From assembly GCF_900184965.1 (NCBI RefSeq), contig NZ_FXYA01000153.1, positions 1-64,000 on the forward strand: a stretch of 64,000 nt of DNA, read 5' to 3'. Both the position numbers and the translations under genes were made by a program. Origin of the DNA: Akkermansia muciniphila (GTDB lineage Bacteria > Verrucomicrobiota > Verrucomicrobiia > Verrucomicrobiales > Akkermansiaceae). The notes under the pieces were generated by a model. That model was not told the DNA's origin. It saw only the letters and a program-made list of their open reading frames with translations, and did not search any database. This document shows positions 1 to 12,151 of this stretch, in pieces; the first letter of the stretch is position 1; every line of letters starts with the position of its first letter.

Positions 1-2
1 GG

Positions 3-416
3 CTGACGCCCTTCCTGAGGGTGGAATTCACGCACGGCACGCAGGACGCCTTCCGGGAACAGGGAGGGTACGGCCGTGATTTCGGAGGGGCGTCTCTGAA
101 GCGCCTGTCCATTCCCGTGGGGCTGGAAATAGGCAGGACGGACGAATGGAAGGGAAAGCCGTGGGCACAGGCCCTGCGCGTGTCCTACGTGGGAGACGTC
201 CTGCAGGACGTGCCGGAAGGAACGGTGTACAGCCCGTACAGCGACATGAGCTGGAGGGGGAGGGCGGTGAGCCTGGAACGGCACGGCCTGCGCGCGGAGT
301 ACAACACGTCCCTGCAGTGCAATGAGCGCTGGAGCGTGTACGGAGGCTACAGCCTGGAAGCGAGAGGGAACTCCCTGTACCACCGCGTCAATGCCGGCGT
401 GGCCAGGAGTTTTTAG
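3..416 (+). CDS. Autotransporter beta-barrel domain, C-terminal fragment (5' end outside window)
   Basis: The frame is open to the left edge of the window, so this is the 3' end of a longer gene. The 137 or so visible residues alternate polar and hydrophobic positions as outer-membrane beta strands do. The protein ends NAGVARSF, with the terminal aromatic residue that the BAM machinery recognises in barrel proteins. By family knowledge (autotransporter barrel domain) it would anchor and export an N-terminal passenger, which lies outside the window and cannot be judged. The last 16 codons recur as a remnant at 925-972. Confidence 0.8.
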   Translation: MTPFLRVEFTHGTQDAFREQGGYGRDFGGASLKRLSIPVGLEIGRTDEWKGKPWAQALRVSYVGDVLQDVPEGTVYSPYSDMSWRGRAVSLERHGLRAEYNTSLQCNERWSVYGGYSLEARGNSLYHRVNAGVARSF

Positions 417-464
417 AAGGCTCTTCGAGGAACTCAACTATAAACATCATCCTGTTATTTCAGC

Positions 465-908
465 ATGAATATACGCAAAAAAGTGATATTTGCCGTCATG
501 GCGCTGGCTATTCCTTCATCATGGGCGGATATTCCGGAATCCTCCGTGGCCGCCGCGGCCGTTTCCGCCGTTAAAGGCGCCTGGCCCAAAGCCGGCTTCA
601 TTGAATGGGACGCCAGCGGGTCAGGAAAACTTTATGAAGCCGAGTTCAACATCAACGGTTTTGAATTTGACGTCAAAGTGACTCCTGAAGGAAAGATCAT
701 CCGGGTGAAGGAAGAGATAGCGGTATCTTCCCTTCCTGAGCCGGTTCGCGCGGCCGCCCTGAAGCCGTACCCCGGCGGCAGAATCAGGGAGGCGGACAAA
801 GTGACGGAAGGAGAACTGATCCGTTACAAGGTGGAGGTAGTGGACAATCTGGACGATTACGATGTTCTGCTTACTCCGGACGGCACGATCCTTTACGTTG
901 ACCATTAA
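465..908 (+). CDS. Exported PepSY-like (PF11396-type) small protein
   Basis: The 147-residue protein begins with a signal peptide (residues 1-21, ending SWA). Two similar segments of about 50 residues follow. Each has a YEAEF/YKVEV strand and then a D-G-x-I turn (DVKVTPEGKIIRVKEE and DVLLTPDGTILYVDH), which is the repeat pattern of the BLIP-like PepSY_like family. Such periplasmic proteins are thought to bind or inhibit proteins, but no ligand can be named. The gene sits between the autotransporter end and a remnant of a second autotransporter end, so it may have replaced or been inserted into a duplicated gene. It looks complete. Confidence 0.7.
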   Translation: MNIRKKVIFAVMALAIPSSWADIPESSVAAAAVSAVKGAWPKAGFIEWDASGSGKLYEAEFNINGFEFDVKVTPEGKIIRVKEEIAVSSLPEPVRAAALKPYPGGRIREADKVTEGELIRYKVEVVDNLDDYDVLLTPDGTILYVDH

Positions 909-1241
909 ACGGCTCTGCCCATAAGGGAACTCCGTGTCCTGCCGGGTGAATGCCGGCGTGGCCCGGAGCTTCCGGGAACAATTCTTCAGTAATACCTGAA
1001 GTCATCAAGGAAGTAAGGAGGGGGCGTTTTCCGCGCAGGCCGCGGGAGGCGCCCCCTCTGATTGACGGGCGATCGTCGGCACGATGACGATGTTTTGCCG
1101 GCCCCGGATGGCGTTTGTTTTTTCATTTTCCCTGTGCGCGGCGCGGCGTGCGCCCAGGTGGAGGCTGTGGGCCGGCGGCCGGGCCAGGCAGCCCGGACAG
1201 GTTTCCAGAGGATGATTTTTCCTCCGCAGCGCGGCGCGGGA
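909..1241. other. Gene-free interval with remnant and nested hairpin
   Basis: This 333-base stretch has no credible ORF. It holds the autotransporter remnant and, at 1018-1058, a perfect 9-bp inverted repeat (GAGGGGGCG/CGCCCCCTC) enclosing an inner CCGCG/CGCGG stem. No T-run follows on either strand. The hairpin may still end transcription or protect the 3' end of the upstream transcript. Confidence 0.6.
925..972 (+). pseudogene. Remnant of an autotransporter C-terminus
   Basis: The frame starting at 925 reads GNSVSCRVNAGVARSF. It aligns without gaps to GNSLYHRVNAGVARSF, the last 16 codons of the autotransporter at 366-413. Both DNA and protein are similar, and most differences are at synonymous third positions. 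There is a stop just upstream at 922-924 and no start codon, so this is not a gene. It looks like the surviving 3' tip of a duplicated or deleted autotransporter gene. Confidence 0.75.
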
Positions 1242-2000
1242 TTATTCCCTGCCGCGGGCGTTCAGGAAAATGAACACGTAATACAGCAGCATGGCCAGGG
1301 AGGAAAGCGCGCCTACCACGTAAGTCATGGCGGCCCAGAACAGGGCGCTTTTGGCCTTCCCATGGTCGAAATAATTCATCAGGCGGGAGCGGTCCAGCCA
1401 TTTCAAAGCCCTGGCGGAGGCGTCAAATTCCACGGGAAGCGTGATGAACGCGAAGACCGTGGTCACGGCAAACAGGCCGATGCCCAGCCCCAGCACCCAG
1501 GGAGAGCCGCCCATGGCCAGCAGCACAATGCCGATCATCAGCACCATGCCCACCAGGTTGGAGGAGAGCTGGACGATGGGAACCAGCGCGGACCGCAGGC
1601 CCAGCCAGTGGTAAGCCTGGGCGTGCTGCACGGCATGCCCCACTTCATGGGCGGCGACGGCCGCGGCGGCGATGCTGTTGGAATTGTAAACGGACTCGCT
1701 CAGGTTGACGGTTTTATTTGCCGGATTGTAATGGTCCGTCAGATGGCCGGGCGTGGAAATTACCTTCACGTCCGTAATATGGTTGTCCTTCAGCATTTGC
1801 TCCGCCACCTCCCGCCCTGTGACGGGAATGGGAATCTGGGAATATTCGCTGAAGCGGCTCTTCATGCGCGCGCTGACCAGCCAGCTCAGAAGCATGGAAC
1901 CCAGCAGAATCAGCCAGTAAATGGTATAGGAATGCGTTGGCGCGGTTTCCGCCGTCTGCACCGTATAGGAAAGGAGATCGATATTGAATAACTCAATCAT
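1242..2000 (-). CDS. Membrane-embedded zinc metallopeptidase, YugP family
   Basis: The 252-residue protein has a HEVGHAVQH zinc motif (HExxH) near residue 120, which places it in the neutral zinc metallopeptidase YugP family (PF04298). A hydrophobic segment at about residues 26-44 and several more in the C-terminal half put it in the inner membrane. The family is usually about 225 residues, so it is full length. The natural substrate is not established. It is convergent with the PepSY-like gene and divergent from cobA-hemD, so it is probably monocistronic. It ends RGRE after the last membrane segment. Confidence 0.85.
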   Translation of the reverse strand: MIELFNIDLLSYTVQTAETAPTHSYTIYWLILLGSMLLSWLVSARMKSRFSEYSQIPIPVTGREVAEQMLKDNHITDVKVISTPGHLTDHYNPANKTVNLSESVYNSNSIAAAAVAAHEVGHAVQHAQAYHWLGLRSALVPIVQLSSNLVGMVLMIGIVLLAMGGSPWVLGLGIGLFAVTTVFAFITLPVEFDASARALKWLDRSRLMNYFDHGKAKSALFWAAMTYVVGALSSLAMLLYYVFIFLNARGRE

Positions 2001-2223
2001 TGCAAATTTGACCTTATATCATCAGGCTTTGTTGAATCCAGAGGGCGCCGTGTCAGCCTCCGGGGGGAGTCCCCCGGCTTCTGTCATACGGAATAATGGC
2101 ATTTATTAAGAAACGGGAATCCTTTTGCGGATGTTTCGCGACAGGTGGGCCATCCATGAAATGAATCCGGGCATGGCGGGGTTTCTTGTCGCCAAAAAGC
2201 GGATGGTGGAGTTGAATGGCGGC

Positions 2224-3744
2224 ATGCAACAGGGTATTGTTTATTTGCTTGGAGCGGGTCCCGGCGACCCCGGGCTGATCACCGTCCGCGGGCGGGAACT
2301 GCTGGGAATGGCGGAAGTGCTGGTATATGATGCGCTGAGTTCGGCGGAAATGCTGAACTGGGTTCCTGCTGCATGTGAAAGGATTTTTGTGGGGAAGCGG
2401 GCTTCCCGCCACGTCCTGCCGCAGGAGGAAATCAACGCCCTGCTGGTCAGACTGGGCCGTGCCGGGAAAAAAGTGGTGCGCCTGAAGGGGGGCGACCCCT
2501 ACGTCTTCGGGCGCGGGGGGGAGGAGGCGGACGCCCTGCATGAAGCGGGCATCCCGTTTGAAGTGATTCCGGGCGTTACTTCCGCCATTGCGGGGCCGGC
2601 CTACGCGGGCATTCCGGTGACGCACCGCAGGTATTGCACGCAGTTCACCGTATTTACAGGGCATGAAGACGTGAACAAGAAAGCGTCTTCCCTGGACCTG
2701 AAGGGAATAGCGGGAGCGCAGGGCACGAAAGTCATGCTGATGGGAATGCAGAAACTGGCGGATGTGTGCGAAGCCCTGATTGGGTACGGGCAGGAGCCGT
2801 CTGCGCCTGCCGCTGCCGTCCAGTGGGCCACCACGGGCGTTCAGCGTACGGTTACGGGCACTGTGAAAACACTGCCCGCCAGGGTGCAAAAGGCCGGTTT
2901 GGGCGCTCCCGCAGTAGTGGTCATCGGGGATGTGGTGAAAGAACGCGAGTCCCTGAACTGGTTTGAACAGCTTCCTCTGTTCGGCAAGCGCATCGTGGTG
3001 ACGCGCACCCGCGCCCAGGCAGGGGAATTGAGCGCGCGCCTGCGCCGTCTGGGGGCGGAAGTGCTGGAGATGCCTGTCATACGCATTGCCCCGCCCTCCA
3101 ACAGGAGGGAATTTGCGGAAAGCGTGGTGCACGCCCACACGTATGACTGGCTGGTGTTTTCCAGCCCCAACGGGGTGGAGCGCTTCTTCCAGGCGTTTTT
3201 TGCCGTGTACAGGGACATCCGGAGCATTGGCGGAGCCAGGATTGCGGCCATCGGGCCGGGGACGGAGGCGAAGCTCCGGGAATACGGGCTGGCCGTGGAT
3301 ATCATGCCTAAGAAGTTTGTGGCGGAAGGACTCGTTAAAGCGTTCAGGGACGCGCGCGAAGAAATCGGAAGCATTGAGCACAGCACTTTCCTGTGGGTGC
3401 GCGGAGAAGAAGCCCGCCGCGTGATTTATGACGGGTTGAATGCTCTGGGCGCCATTGTGGATGAATGCATCGCCTACAAAACGGAAGCGGAAACGGAGGA
3501 TGCGGCGGGAGCCCAGGCGGCTTTCCGCGAACATGGCGCGGACATCGTGACGTTCACCAGTTCCTCCACGGCGGAGAACTTCTTCAAGCTGGGGCTTCCG
3601 TGGCCGGAGGGATGCCGTGCCGCCAGCATCGGCCCGATAACCACGGCAACCCTCAAGGAACTGGGGCATGCCCCTTCAATCACGGCGAAAACACACGATA
3701 TCAACGGTCTGGTGGAAGCCATCGTCAAGGCCGCCGGCAACTAG
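2224..3744 (+). CDS. cobA-hemD: Uroporphyrinogen-III C-methyltransferase / uroporphyrinogen-III synthase fusion (CobA-HemD)
   Basis: The protein has 506 residues. Residues 1-250 are an SAM-dependent methyltransferase with LGAGPGDPGLIT, VRLKGGDPYVFGRGGEE and the VTSAIAGPAYAGIPVTHR segment typical of SUMT/CobA. Residues 255-506 are a HemD domain starting at GKRIVVTRTRAQAGEL. HemD closes hydroxymethylbilane to uroporphyrinogen III, and CobA adds two methyls to give precorrin-2, leading to siroheme or corrinoids. The start was set at the ATG before QQGIVYLLGAGPG, because the 33 upstream codons have no family counterpart. No other tetrapyrrole genes are adjacent. A cobalamin adenosyltransferase lies at about 21.9 kb, but this gene alone does not show de novo B12 synthesis. 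Confidence 0.93.
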   Translation: MQQGIVYLLGAGPGDPGLITVRGRELLGMAEVLVYDALSSAEMLNWVPAACERIFVGKRASRHVLPQEEINALLVRLGRAGKKVVRLKGGDPYVFGRGGEEADALHEAGIPFEVIPGVTSAIAGPAYAGIPVTHRRYCTQFTVFTGHEDVNKKASSLDLKGIAGAQGTKVMLMGMQKLADVCEALIGYGQEPSAPAAAVQWATTGVQRTVTGTVKTLPARVQKAGLGAPAVVVIGDVVKERESLNWFEQLPLFGKRIVVTRTRAQAGELSARLRRLGAEVLEMPVIRIAPPSNRREFAESVVHAHTYDWLVFSSPNGVERFFQAFFAVYRDIRSIGGARIAAIGPGTEAKLREYGLAVDIMPKKFVAEGLVKAFRDAREEIGSIEHSTFLWVRGEEARRVIYDGLNALGAIVDECIAYKTEAETEDAAGAQAAFREHGADIVTFTSSSTAENFFKLGLPWPEGCRAASIGPITTATLKELGHAPSITAKTHDINGLVEAIVKAAGN

Positions 3745-3813
3745 GGAAAACGGCGCGGCCGGCGTGAAATGCCGGGCCGGGCAGATGGAAGACACGAGGC
3801 GCGGGGAGGCCGT

Positions 3814-4251
3814 CTAAAAGCCGTTGACGGCTTCCCAGCCGATGACCTTCCCGTTTTCAAACAGGACATTGCAGGAAACGGGCGGACGGCTGCCCAGGGG
3901 CATCGTGACGCCTATCCCGGCGCCTGTGCCGGAATCCCAGCCCCGGAATCCTCCTCCGCCCAAACCCACGGACCAGCCCGTGCCGCTCCGCGTGTAAATC
4001 CACCGTTCCGTGTTTTTCCCATTCATGCTGCCCGCCATTTTCTGTTCGGGTTCTCCCCATGCCAGCAGAACCGCCGTGGGGGACATTCCTTTTTCCAGCT
4101 CCCCGCGCGCCACTTTGGCCTGATGCTCCTTCGGGAGCTGCTCGTAAGCCGGCATATTCTCCGCAATGCGGTCGGACGGCGTGGGGGTGCAGGCTGCCAG
4201 CAGCACGAGGCAGGAGGGAAGAAGAACGAAAGAAAGGCCGGTTTTCATCAT
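3814..4251 (-). CDS. Small lipoprotein with SmpA/BamE-like region
   Basis: The 145-residue protein starts MMKTGLSFVLL and has a lipobox ending LLAAC near residue 21, so it is predicted to be lipid-anchored. After a short Pro-rich stretch comes GELEKGMSPTAVLLAWGEPE, a helix-turn pattern seen in BamE/OmlA-like folds (the protein tracks as G-M-S/T-P-x-x-V...G-x-P). A Gly-rich loop (GWSVGLGGGGFRGWDSG) and a C-terminal strand follow. The open frame extends 44 codons further upstream, but that part lacks a signal peptide. It is convergent with cobA-hemD. Its function is unknown; BamE identity is not claimed. Confidence 0.7.
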   Translation of the reverse strand: MMKTGLSFVLLPSCLVLLAACTPTPSDRIAENMPAYEQLPKEHQAKVARGELEKGMSPTAVLLAWGEPEQKMAGSMNGKNTERWIYTRSGTGWSVGLGGGGFRGWDSGTGAGIGVTMPLGSRPPVSCNVLFENGKVIGWEAVNGF

Positions 4252-4487
4252 CCCGTAAATAGCACGGCGGCGGATGCCTGGCAAGATGGCGGAGCGGCTT
4301 CCCGGGAAAATGGAGATGAAAGGATCCGTTATTTTGACATAAAAGCGCGCTTTTCCCGTAAGTACATAATTGGTTATTGACAAGCATGGGGGGTAGGGGA
4401 GTAGGAATTCACCTCCAACTGCAACGCCCCCCTTTCCCGAAGCGGGCGCCGCCTTTATTGTTCAGCACTTTTTTCCGAGCCGCCGAT

Positions 4488-7097
4488 ATGTCCAAAACGT
4501 TAATTATAGCAGAAAAGCCGAGCGTCGCCACTGATTTGGCGAGAGTGCTGGGCAAAGAGCTTGGAAAATTCACCCGGGACAAGTCCGGGGCATTTTACCA
4601 GAATGACCGGGCCATCATCACCTCTGCCGTGGGGCATCTGCTGGAACAGAAAAAACCCATGACGGAAGAAGGAAAATCCCTGCCGTGGAAATTCGACTAT
4701 CTGCCCGTCATCCCCCGGAAGTTTGAACTGGAACCCATCAAGCAGTCGGAAGACCGTTTGAAAAAGGTTCTTCAGCTTGCCAGAAGCAAGGACGTCACGG
4801 AAATTGTCAACGCATGCGACGCCGGGCGTGAAGGGGAACTGATTTTTCACAATCTGGTGCGTTACGGAAAATGGACCAAGCCTACGCGGCGCCTGTGGAT
4901 GCAGTCCATGACGGATGAGGCCATTCTCAACGCATGGCACGGCATGCGCAGCGAAGCTGACATGAAGCCCCTGACGAATGCCGCCGTGTGCCGTTCCGAA
5001 TCAGACTGGCTGGTAGGGCTGAACAGCACCCGCGCCCTGACTATCCTGCAATCCCGCGGCGGCTTCAACGTCACCCCCGCCGGGCGCGTGCAGACGCCCA
5101 CGCTGGCTATTCTGACGCAGAGGGAATTGGAAATCCAGGCGTTTGAACCGGTTCCTTATTCGGAAGTATGGGCTGAATTCGACGTGCAGTCCGGCTCTTA
5201 CTCCGGCCGCTGGATTGACCGTGACTGGAAAAAAAACGATCATCCCCACTCCCGCGCGGAACGCATCTGGGATCCGGAACAGGCAGCCGTTATCCGCGAC
5301 CGCTGCCGCGGCAAGTCCGGCACGGTGACGGAAGAAAAAAAACCGGTCACGACGATTGCTCCGCTGTTGTATGACCTGACTTCCCTTCAGCGGGAAGCCG
5401 CCAACCGCTACGGCTTTTCCGCCAAGCGCACGCTGCAGCTGGCGCAGGAATGCTATGAAAAGCACAAGGTGCTCACTTATCCGCGTACGGACTCCCGCTA
5501 CCTGCCGGAAGATTATCTGGGCAAGGTTTACGGCATCGTAGGCACGGTGGCGGAGCAGAATCCTGAATTCGCCCCCTTTGCCAGGGACATTCTGGACAAC
5601 AAGCGCATCAAGCCCAACCGGCGCGTGTTTGATACGAAAAAGGTGAGCGACCACTTTGCCATCATCCCGACCGGGAAGATGGAGAAGCTTACCGGGGACG
5701 CGCAGAAGCTCTTTGAAATGGTCATGGCCCGCTTCCTGGCCGTCTTTTTCCCCGCCGCCGTGTTTGAAGACACGCGGAGAACCACGCTCATTACCCACCA
5801 GGACGGCGTGGCGGACGCTTTCCTGACCACGGGCCGGGTGCTTGTGGAGCCGGGCTGGCAGGCTGTTTACGGACGGAAAGCCGGCGCTTCCTCCAAGGAA
5901 GAACTGGTGCCCGTCCGCGACGGGGAGCAGGCCGCCTTGCGTGAAATTGAAATCCGCAACGCCATGACCAAGCCGCCCGCCCGGTACAATGAAGCCACGC
6001 TGCTGGCCGCCATGGAGGGAGCCGGGAAGCTGGTGCATGACGAAGAACTGGCCGCCGCCATGAGCGAACGCGGCCTGGGCACTCCCGCCACACGCGCCTC
6101 CATCATTGAGGGACTGATTTCCCAGGAATACATTGTCCGGGACGGCCGCGAACTTCTGGCGACGCGCCGCGGCATTGAGCTGATTGCCCTGCTGGAACGC
6201 ATCGGCCTGAAAACGCTTACCTCCCCCAGCCTGACAGGGGAATGGGAATACAAGCTCAAGCAGATGGAACAGGCCGCCCTGCCGAGGGATTCCTTCATGG
6301 ATGGCATTAAGACCCTGACCGGGGAAATCGTGAAGAGGGTGAAGGATTTCCGGGAAGCCCAGCAGCAGGTGGAACTGCCGGAGATGGAACTGGACTGCCC
6401 TTCCTGCCATGCCCACGGCCTGAAGAACACGCTGGATGCCGTTTCCTGCCGTTCCTGCAAGTTCAGCATCCGCAAGGTTATCTCCGGCCGCGACATGACG
6501 GACGAAGAATTGAAAACTCTTATTGTGGACGGCAGAACGGGAATCCTCCACGGATTTACCTCCCGGTTCGGCAAGCCTTTTGAGGCGGGGCTGGAACTCA
6601 ACGACAAATTCCGGGCCACGCTTTATTTCCCGGCGCGGGAAGAAGATGAGGCCGCAGGGGCGGAGGAAGCCGTGAAAGTGGCTTCCGTCACCATCCCGGA
6701 CATGGGAGAGCATGATGTGATGGAAACGGCCAAGGCCTGGAAAATTCCTTCCCTGACCCTTGGAAAGGAACATGCCGCCGTTTCCGTCTCCCGGACTATT
6801 CTGGGGCGTGAAATCCCGCTGGACCAGGTATTGAAGATTCTGGCGGAAGGGAAATCCGATCTGATGAAGGGATTCATTTCACAGCGTACCAAGCGCCCGT
6901 TTGACGCTTATCTGGTCTTCAACGCGAAGACGGGAAAAATCGGTTTTGAATTCCCGCCGCGGGAAAGGAAATATCCCGCTAAAAACGCTGCCGGAAAAAC
7001 GGAAGGCAAGGCGGAGAAGACGAGCCGAAGCGCCGCCAAAACAGCCGGGAAAGACTCCAAATCCGGGGCTGCGCCCAAAAAGGGGCGCAAGCAATAA
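4488..7097 (+). CDS. topB: DNA topoisomerase III (type IA)
   Basis: The 869-residue enzyme opens [14 protein letters not shown] (Toprim domain) and carries [10 protein letters not shown], the metal-binding Toprim motif. The catalytic tyrosine lies in [11 protein letters not shown] (about residue 330). Type IA enzymes cut one strand through a tyrosyl link, and TopB decatenates replication and recombination intermediates. After the core there is a CPSC...CRSC zinc-ribbon-like segment, then two Toprim C-terminal repeats ([18 protein letters not shown] and [19 protein letters not shown]). A Lys/Ala/Gly-rich tail of about 45 residues, probably disordered and DNA-binding, closes the protein. The start excludes 37 upstream codons that match no family. 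A 7-bp hairpin follows at 7100-7120. Confidence 0.95.
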   Translation: MSKTLIIAEKPSVATDLARVLGKELGKFTRDKSGAFYQNDRAIITSAVGHLLEQKKPMTEEGKSLPWKFDYLPVIPRKFELEPIKQSEDRLKKVLQLARSKDVTEIVNACDAGREGELIFHNLVRYGKWTKPTRRLWMQSMTDEAILNAWHGMRSEADMKPLTNAAVCRSESDWLVGLNSTRALTILQSRGGFNVTPAGRVQTPTLAILTQRELEIQAFEPVPYSEVWAEFDVQSGSYSGRWIDRDWKKNDHPHSRAERIWDPEQAAVIRDRCRGKSGTVTEEKKPVTTIAPLLYDLTSLQREAANRYGFSAKRTLQLAQECYEKHKVLTYPRTDSRYLPEDYLGKVYGIVGTVAEQNPEFAPFARDILDNKRIKPNRRVFDTKKVSDHFAIIPTGKMEKLTGDAQKLFEMVMARFLAVFFPAAVFEDTRRTTLITHQDGVADAFLTTGRVLVEPGWQAVYGRKAGASSKEELVPVRDGEQAALREIEIRNAMTKPPARYNEATLLAAMEGAGKLVHDEELAAAMSERGLGTPATRASIIEGLISQEYIVRDGRELLATRRGIELIALLERIGLKTLTSPSLTGEWEYKLKQMEQAALPRDSFMDGIKTLTGEIVKRVKDFREAQQQVELPEMELDCPSCHAHGLKNTLDAVSCRSCKFSIRKVISGRDMTDEELKTLIVDGRTGILHGFTSRFGKPFEAGLELNDKFRATLYFPAREEDEAAGAEEAVKVASVTIPDMGEHDVMETAKAWKIPSLTLGKEHAAVSVSRTILGREIPLDQVLKILAEGKSDLMKGFISQRTKRPFDAYLVFNAKTGKIGFEFPPRERKYPAKNAAGKTEGKAEKTSRSAAKTAGKDSKSGAAPKKGRKQ

Positions 7098-7099
7098 CG

Positions 7100-7120
7100 C
7101 CGGCGGAAAAATGCCGCCGG
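7100..7120 (+). terminator. Possible 3' hairpin of topB
   Basis: There is a perfect 7-bp stem CCGGCGG/CCGCCGG with an AAAAATG loop three bases after the topB stop. No T-run follows, so it is a weak intrinsic terminator candidate or a 3'-end stabiliser. Confidence 0.35.
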
Positions 7121-7210
7121 GAACGGAGATTGAGGGAAGAGCCGGGAAAAAGCTTCTTTCCGGCCGTTCCCGTATGTTAGCTTGAAAGCGCACCCCCTGG
7201 ATTCCTGACG

Positions 7211-8383
7211 ATGAAATTCCTTTTCTTTGCTGTGCTGGCGTGGTGCGGCGCGGTTTGTGCGCCGGCGGAGGAATGCGCCTTTCCGGGGGAACGGGAATGG
7301 ATTTCCAAATTTGGAGATGTGGTGAAGGGCAGTTTCCAGTCCTGTACAGGGGCCGGAGCAGTTCTGAAAATGGGGCGCAGGCGCGTGGAAATTCCGTTAA
7401 CCCGTCTGGATGAGGAAGACGCCGCGCTTGCGGTTTCTCTGACGGGAGCGGAGGCGCGCCGGAATCTGAAACTGGCCGCGATGCTTTGGCCCTTCCTGAT
7501 GAAGGAACTGGAAAAGGTAACGTGGACGCCGGCGGAAAAAGATATCCCGCCCCGGTATCAGGAGATGGCCCGGAGGAAAAATGCCGGAGCTTTGACGGGA
7601 ACCAGAAAAGTGGATGGGCTGGTTTGCGCCACATCGCTTTCCATCATTCAGGGGCCTCCGGTCCGTATCCGGGAATACTTCCGTCCGCAGGCGCGTCCGG
7701 AAAGCGGCAGGGGGCAGAAGAATTTCGATGTGGTTCTGGAGCAGGGGAACCGTTGCGCTTATTATGATATGGGTAAGGGCGTTCTTATTCCTTCCAAATG
7801 CCTGTCTGAGGAACGCACGGAAATGCGCGCTCCCGTTTCCTTTCTGCTTCCTCAGGGGGAACAGCTTGCCGCAAGGGAAGCAAGGAACTACAGGAATGCG
7901 GACTACTCCCTGCTTGTGGAAAACCGCCCCGTCAGGGGAGCCTATGAAACATGCAAGCCCAATTCCCTGGGAAGAAAAAAACTGGTCATGTACTGGAATA
8001 CGGAGGGTGAAATGGTTTGCGGCGTCATGAAGCTGGACTATGACAACATGCGCGTGGCCGCGTTATTTGACGGCAGACGGAAGCTGATGAATGCCCCTGG
8101 GCTGGGATATGCCGTGATTCTTTCCCGGCTGGAGAAAAAAGGCAGGAGCTTGAAGGAGAAAGGCCGTTACTATCATGTGGCGCTGGCCGCGGACGGCCTG
8201 CCCGTGTACCATCATGAAGGCCCGGAAGATGAGGCCGCCATGAACCCGCTGCTTTACGGGAAACTACGGGATTCCGAGAAAAAAGCGGCGCTGGCGGAGG
8301 AAAGAAAACGTGAACAGGCATGCCGGGCCAAGCGGGAGGCCCGGCGGCGCCTGGTGGAATCCGCCAGGAAGCGGAATACCTGA
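7211..8383 (+). CDS. Exported protein with SHD1-like N-terminal region, function unknown
   Basis: The 390-residue protein has a signal peptide (residues 1-20, cleavage near CAPAEE). Residues 27-70 read W-I-S-K-F-G-D-V-V-K-G-S-F... then V-L-K-M-G-x-R-x-V-E-I-P-L-x-R-L-D-E-E-D. That is the pattern of SHD1 domains, common in exported proteins of Planctomycetes and Verrucomicrobia. The remaining 300 residues match no family I recognise. They are followed by a Lys/Arg/Ala-rich helical C-terminus (KKAALAEERKREQA). The gene follows topB by about 110 bases on the same strand and is convergent with the amidase gene. Function unknown; probably periplasmic. Confidence 0.7.
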   Translation: MKFLFFAVLAWCGAVCAPAEECAFPGEREWISKFGDVVKGSFQSCTGAGAVLKMGRRRVEIPLTRLDEEDAALAVSLTGAEARRNLKLAAMLWPFLMKELEKVTWTPAEKDIPPRYQEMARRKNAGALTGTRKVDGLVCATSLSIIQGPPVRIREYFRPQARPESGRGQKNFDVVLEQGNRCAYYDMGKGVLIPSKCLSEERTEMRAPVSFLLPQGEQLAAREARNYRNADYSLLVENRPVRGAYETCKPNSLGRKKLVMYWNTEGEMVCGVMKLDYDNMRVAALFDGRRKLMNAPGLGYAVILSRLEKKGRSLKEKGRYYHVALAADGLPVYHHEGPEDEAAMNPLLYGKLRDSEKKAALAEERKREQACRAKREARRRLVESARKRNT

Positions 8384-8460
8384 AACATTCCCTGTCCCCT
8401 TGATGCCGGAAGCGGCAAAGGAGAGCGCTGCATATGCGGCAATACGGCGGGGGGAAAATG

Positions 8461-9126
8461 TTATTTTCCCGCCTGGAGGCAGCGGTAATAATAATCCACG
8501 CGGGAAATAAACCAGCTCCATTTATATCCGGGGCGCCCGTTAGTCATTAGCGGGGCGGGGCAATTCTTGCCGGACCAGTAGTTGTGGGGCACTACGTTGC
8601 GCAGGGGGACGTTGTAGCGCATCATCAGCAGAGCCGCCAGTTTGGCCGTTTTGTTGTAGATGACGACAGGGTTGTGCGTGGTGCATTCACACATTTCAAT
8701 GGCTACGGAGTATTGGTCTCCCGGTCCGGAATGGTCCGCATGGTGGCCTGTTTCCGTAGTGGGGAGGTGCTGGTAGGCGCCGAATTGGTCCACAGTAAAG
8801 TGCCAGTTCAGGCTGCGGGATTTGCCGCTGTTCAGATAGCGGGAGTGGGCGTTGGCGTCTCCCTTGGGGTTGGCGGTGCTGTGGATGGTGATGAAGCGGG
8901 GACGCATGGAGGACGCGCGCTTGCGGGCATACGTATTTTTAGGCATGTAGGAAACTTTAATGCCTACTTCACGGCTCATCTGGCCGGGTGTGCGGGGGAC
9001 TACCGACGCCTTTTGAATTTTAAAGGAGACGGCCGGAGGCCTCATTTTATCGTTCTGCGAACAGCTGCAGAACGTCAGGGCGGCGAATACGGCAAGAAAG
9101 CCCGTCCAGACAAATCTATATTCCAT
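8461..9126 (-). CDS. N-acetylmuramoyl-L-alanine amidase, Amidase_2 fold, lipoprotein
   Basis: The 221-residue protein has a signal peptide with a Cys-rich end (LTFCSCSQ), consistent with a lipoprotein. The amidase_2/PGRP-like fold shows the zinc ligands: ITIHSTANP, then PHNYWSGKNCPAPL (the His and Cys ligands as in CwlA/XlyA-type amidases). NWHFTVDQFGAYQHLP is the substrate-cleft strand. It should cleave the lactyl-L-Ala bond in peptidoglycan, acting in wall turnover at the cell envelope. It is transcribed alone; its stop codon lies inside an A/T-rich inverted repeat (8452-8470) shared with the convergent gene. Identity is firm, physiological role inferred. Confidence 0.87.
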   Translation of the reverse strand: MEYRFVWTGFLAVFAALTFCSCSQNDKMRPPAVSFKIQKASVVPRTPGQMSREVGIKVSYMPKNTYARKRASSMRPRFITIHSTANPKGDANAHSRYLNSGKSRSLNWHFTVDQFGAYQHLPTTETGHHADHSGPGDQYSVAIEMCECTTHNPVVIYNKTAKLAALLMMRYNVPLRNVVPHNYWSGKNCPAPLMTNGRPGYKWSWFISRVDYYYRCLQAGK

Positions 9127-9232
9127 GCGTTTGTTCTAGAAATAGCCTGGAAGGATTGCAAGAAGAATTTGGAATTAGTTCACCTGAACTAATTGAGCTG
9201 CGCCATGAAGCTGCAGATGTACCCTGTGCAGA

Positions 9233-9272
9233 TAAAACGGACGGGCCGCGCCTTCAGGAGGGAGCCCGTCCG
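9233..9272 (-). terminator. Intrinsic terminator of the aconitase gene
   Basis: On the minus strand a 9-bp stem CGGACGGGC/GCCCGTCCG (9272-9264 with 9246-9238) is followed directly by TTTTAT. A second hairpin with an 8-bp stem (GTGCCGGG/CCCGGCAC, 9285-9304) lies between it and the acnA stop, which is about 40 bases upstream. Confidence 0.75.
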
Positions 9273-9312
9273 CGAGGGGAAGCCGTGCCGGGAACGCCCG
9301 GCACATACCCCG

Positions 9313-12066
<2,754 letters not shown>

Positions 12067-12096
12067 GATGCGGAATAGAGGGTTAACTGTAAACAG

Positions 12097-12151
12097 GCGG
12101 CTGCCCTCCTGGCAGTCGCGGGTACTATACAGGCCAAATGTGATAAGGCAA
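12097..12151 (-). promoter_or_regulatory. acnA promoter and 5'-leader hairpin
   Basis: Minus strand: TTGCCT (12151-12146), a 16-base spacer, TATAGT (12129-12124), giving a start near 12117 and a leader of about 50 bases. The leader begins with a 9-bp stem with one mismatch (GCGACTGCC/GGCAGCCGC, 12119-12097) and an AGGAG loop. This is a motif match only; no transcript data. Confidence 0.5.

Noticed and set aside
2053-3669. 538-codon minus-strand ORF opposite cobA-hemD
   Set aside because: It is antisense to a confident enzyme gene and has His/Arg/Gly/Pro-rich composition typical of a GC-rich shadow frame.
5001-6773. 590-codon minus-strand ORF opposite topB
   Set aside because: Antisense to topoisomerase III, no domain, low-complexity composition rich in His, Gly and Phe.
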